This document shows, piece by piece, positions 63,338 through 64,000 of a DNA stretch of 64,000 nucleotides. The DNA comes from Rhodospirillales bacterium (GTDB lineage: Bacteria; Pseudomonadota; Alphaproteobacteria; Rhodospirillales; Casp-alpha2), in contig JAEPMA010000001.1 of assembly GCA_017644185.1 (NCBI GenBank), forward strand, positions 310,001 to 374,000, read 5' to 3'. Position 1 is the first letter of the stretch. The number at the start of each line of letters is the position of its first letter. The notes beneath the pieces are model-generated. The model saw only the letters and a list, made by a program, of their open reading frames with translations, ran no database searches and was not told the origin of the DNA. The translations under genes were made by a program, and so were the position numbers.

Positions 63338-64000
63338 TCAGACCGGCTTGATCAGCGCGTGGCGCTTTTTGCCGGCCGACAGTTTGATGACGCCGTCTTG
63401 ATTGATCGCATCGGCGGCGATCGTTGCGCGCTCGTCCGAAACCTGCTGATCGTTGATCTTGGCGCCGCCGCCCTTGATCAGGCGCCTGGCATCTCCGTTC
63501 GACGAAGCAAGGCCCGCCTGCGTGAACAGCGTAAGCACGCCGATCCCGGCCTCGATCTCGGCGCGCGCGATCTCGACGGTCGGCAGGCTTTCACCCATCC
63601 CACCCTGTTCGAACGTGGTCTCCGCCGTTTTACGGGCTTCCGCTGCCGCGTCAGTGCCACGGCACAACTTGGTTGCTTCGTCGGCGAGGACTTTCTTGGC
63701 GTCGTTGATTTCCTGGCCTTCGAGTTTTTCGAGCCGGGCGATCTCGTCCATCGGAAGCTCGGTGAAGAGTTTCAGGAACTTACCCACGTCGGCGTCTTCG
63801 GTATTTCGCCAGTACTGCCAGTAGTCGTAGTGGCTGAGGGCGTCGTCGTTGAGCCAGATCGCCCCGTCCGCGGTCTTGCCCATCTTGGCGCCGGACGCGG
63901 TGGTCAGAAGGGGCGTGGTGAGGCCGTAGAGCTGCTTCTCGGCGACCCTTCGGCCAAGCTCGACCCCGTTGACAATGTTGCCCCACTGATCCGAGCCGCC
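63338..64000 (-). CDS. tyrS: Tyrosyl-tRNA synthetase, C-terminal part (5' end outside window)
   Basis: The frame is open to the window edge, giving the last 220 residues. It includes [15 protein letters not shown] (tyrosine/ATP site), the KMSKS loop as KMGKT in [12 protein letters not shown], a helical anticodon-binding region and an S4 RNA-binding domain near the end ([19 protein letters not shown]). TyrS charges tRNA-Tyr. The missing N-terminus would hold the HIGH motif. Confidence 0.96.
   Translation of the reverse strand, partial: GGSDQWGNIVNGVELGRRVAEKQLYGLTTPLLTTASGAKMGKTADGAIWLNDDALSHYDYWQYWRNTEDADVGKFLKLFTELPMDEIARLEKLEGQEINDAKKVLADEATKLCRGTDAAAEARKTAETTFEQGGMGESLPTVEIARAEIEAGIGVLTLFTQAGLASSNGDARRLIKGGGAKINDQQVSDERATIAADAINQDGVIKLSAGKKRHALIKPV

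Overview
The window is GC-rich single-copy chromosome of an alphaproteobacterium, most likely a marine or soil member of the Rhodospirillales or a neighbouring order. The evidence is the RpoH-type sigma factor, an EipB (DUF1849) protein, several single-domain PAS_5 proteins, a CheY-like regulator with a PDRR-rich tail, TRAP transporters, an RNase E with an acidic insert and a basic tail, and an RF2 gene with a programmed frameshift. No phage, insertion sequence, CRISPR array or rRNA operon is visible. The assignment rests on family content only.

Left part (1-18.7 kb). It opens with a membrane histidine kinase cut by the window edge and a PhyH-type dioxygenase. A cobalamin riboswitch follows, heading a hupE - PCu(A)C chaperone - hupE metal cassette. 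Next come an EF-hand/M23 protein, a JAMM peptidase with a small membrane protein, rluD, rpoH, an unknown protein overlapping the rpoH stop, a nitroreductase-MFS pair, tRNA-Ser(GCT), a tautomerase, an epimerase-like SDR and a PAS_5 protein. A periplasmic molybdopterin-domain protein is paired with a histidine kinase, followed by PPK2, a receiver protein with a CRP-like palindrome upstream, and a peroxiredoxin-like protein divergent from an AraC regulator.

Middle part (18.7-33.3 kb). After a DMT exporter lies a catabolic unit read on the minus strand: a TauD/TfdA dioxygenase and an isocitrate-lyase-superfamily enzyme, then a TRAP transporter (dctP, an oversized dctQ, and a dctM with a long coiled-coil tail). 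A divergent LysR gene sits at its head across an AT-rich dyad. Then come two adjacent PAS_5 genes, the second broken by an in-frame TAA, a YbaK deacylase, a Nu-class-like GST, a response regulator, and the wecB-wecC pair for UDP-ManNAcA.

Right part (33.4-64 kb). A run of exported envelope proteins comes first: EipB, a PDZ-only protein, a DsbA-like protein, a DUF3047-like lipoprotein, a BepA-type M48 protease and a lipoprotein of the gamma-glutamyltransferase family lacking the usual threonine nucleophile. Housekeeping genes follow: an aminotransferase, rne, amiC, a PBP1A gene, a LysE exporter, prfB, an SDR overlapping an orphan fliL, a PleD-like diguanylate cyclase overlapping a large hybrid kinase, bcp, glnE, a giant AsmA/YhdP-like protein, and the 3' part of tyrS. 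Two repeat elements of paired hairpins lie before prfB and after the AsmA-like gene.

Nothing here is a clear new defence or mobile system. The items most worth follow-up are the B12-riboswitch/PCu(A)C/HupE cassette, the enlarged TRAP permease pair with its intergenic hairpin, the active-site-substituted GGT-like lipoprotein within the envelope cluster, the interrupted PAS_5 gene, and a perfect CRP-like palindrome.
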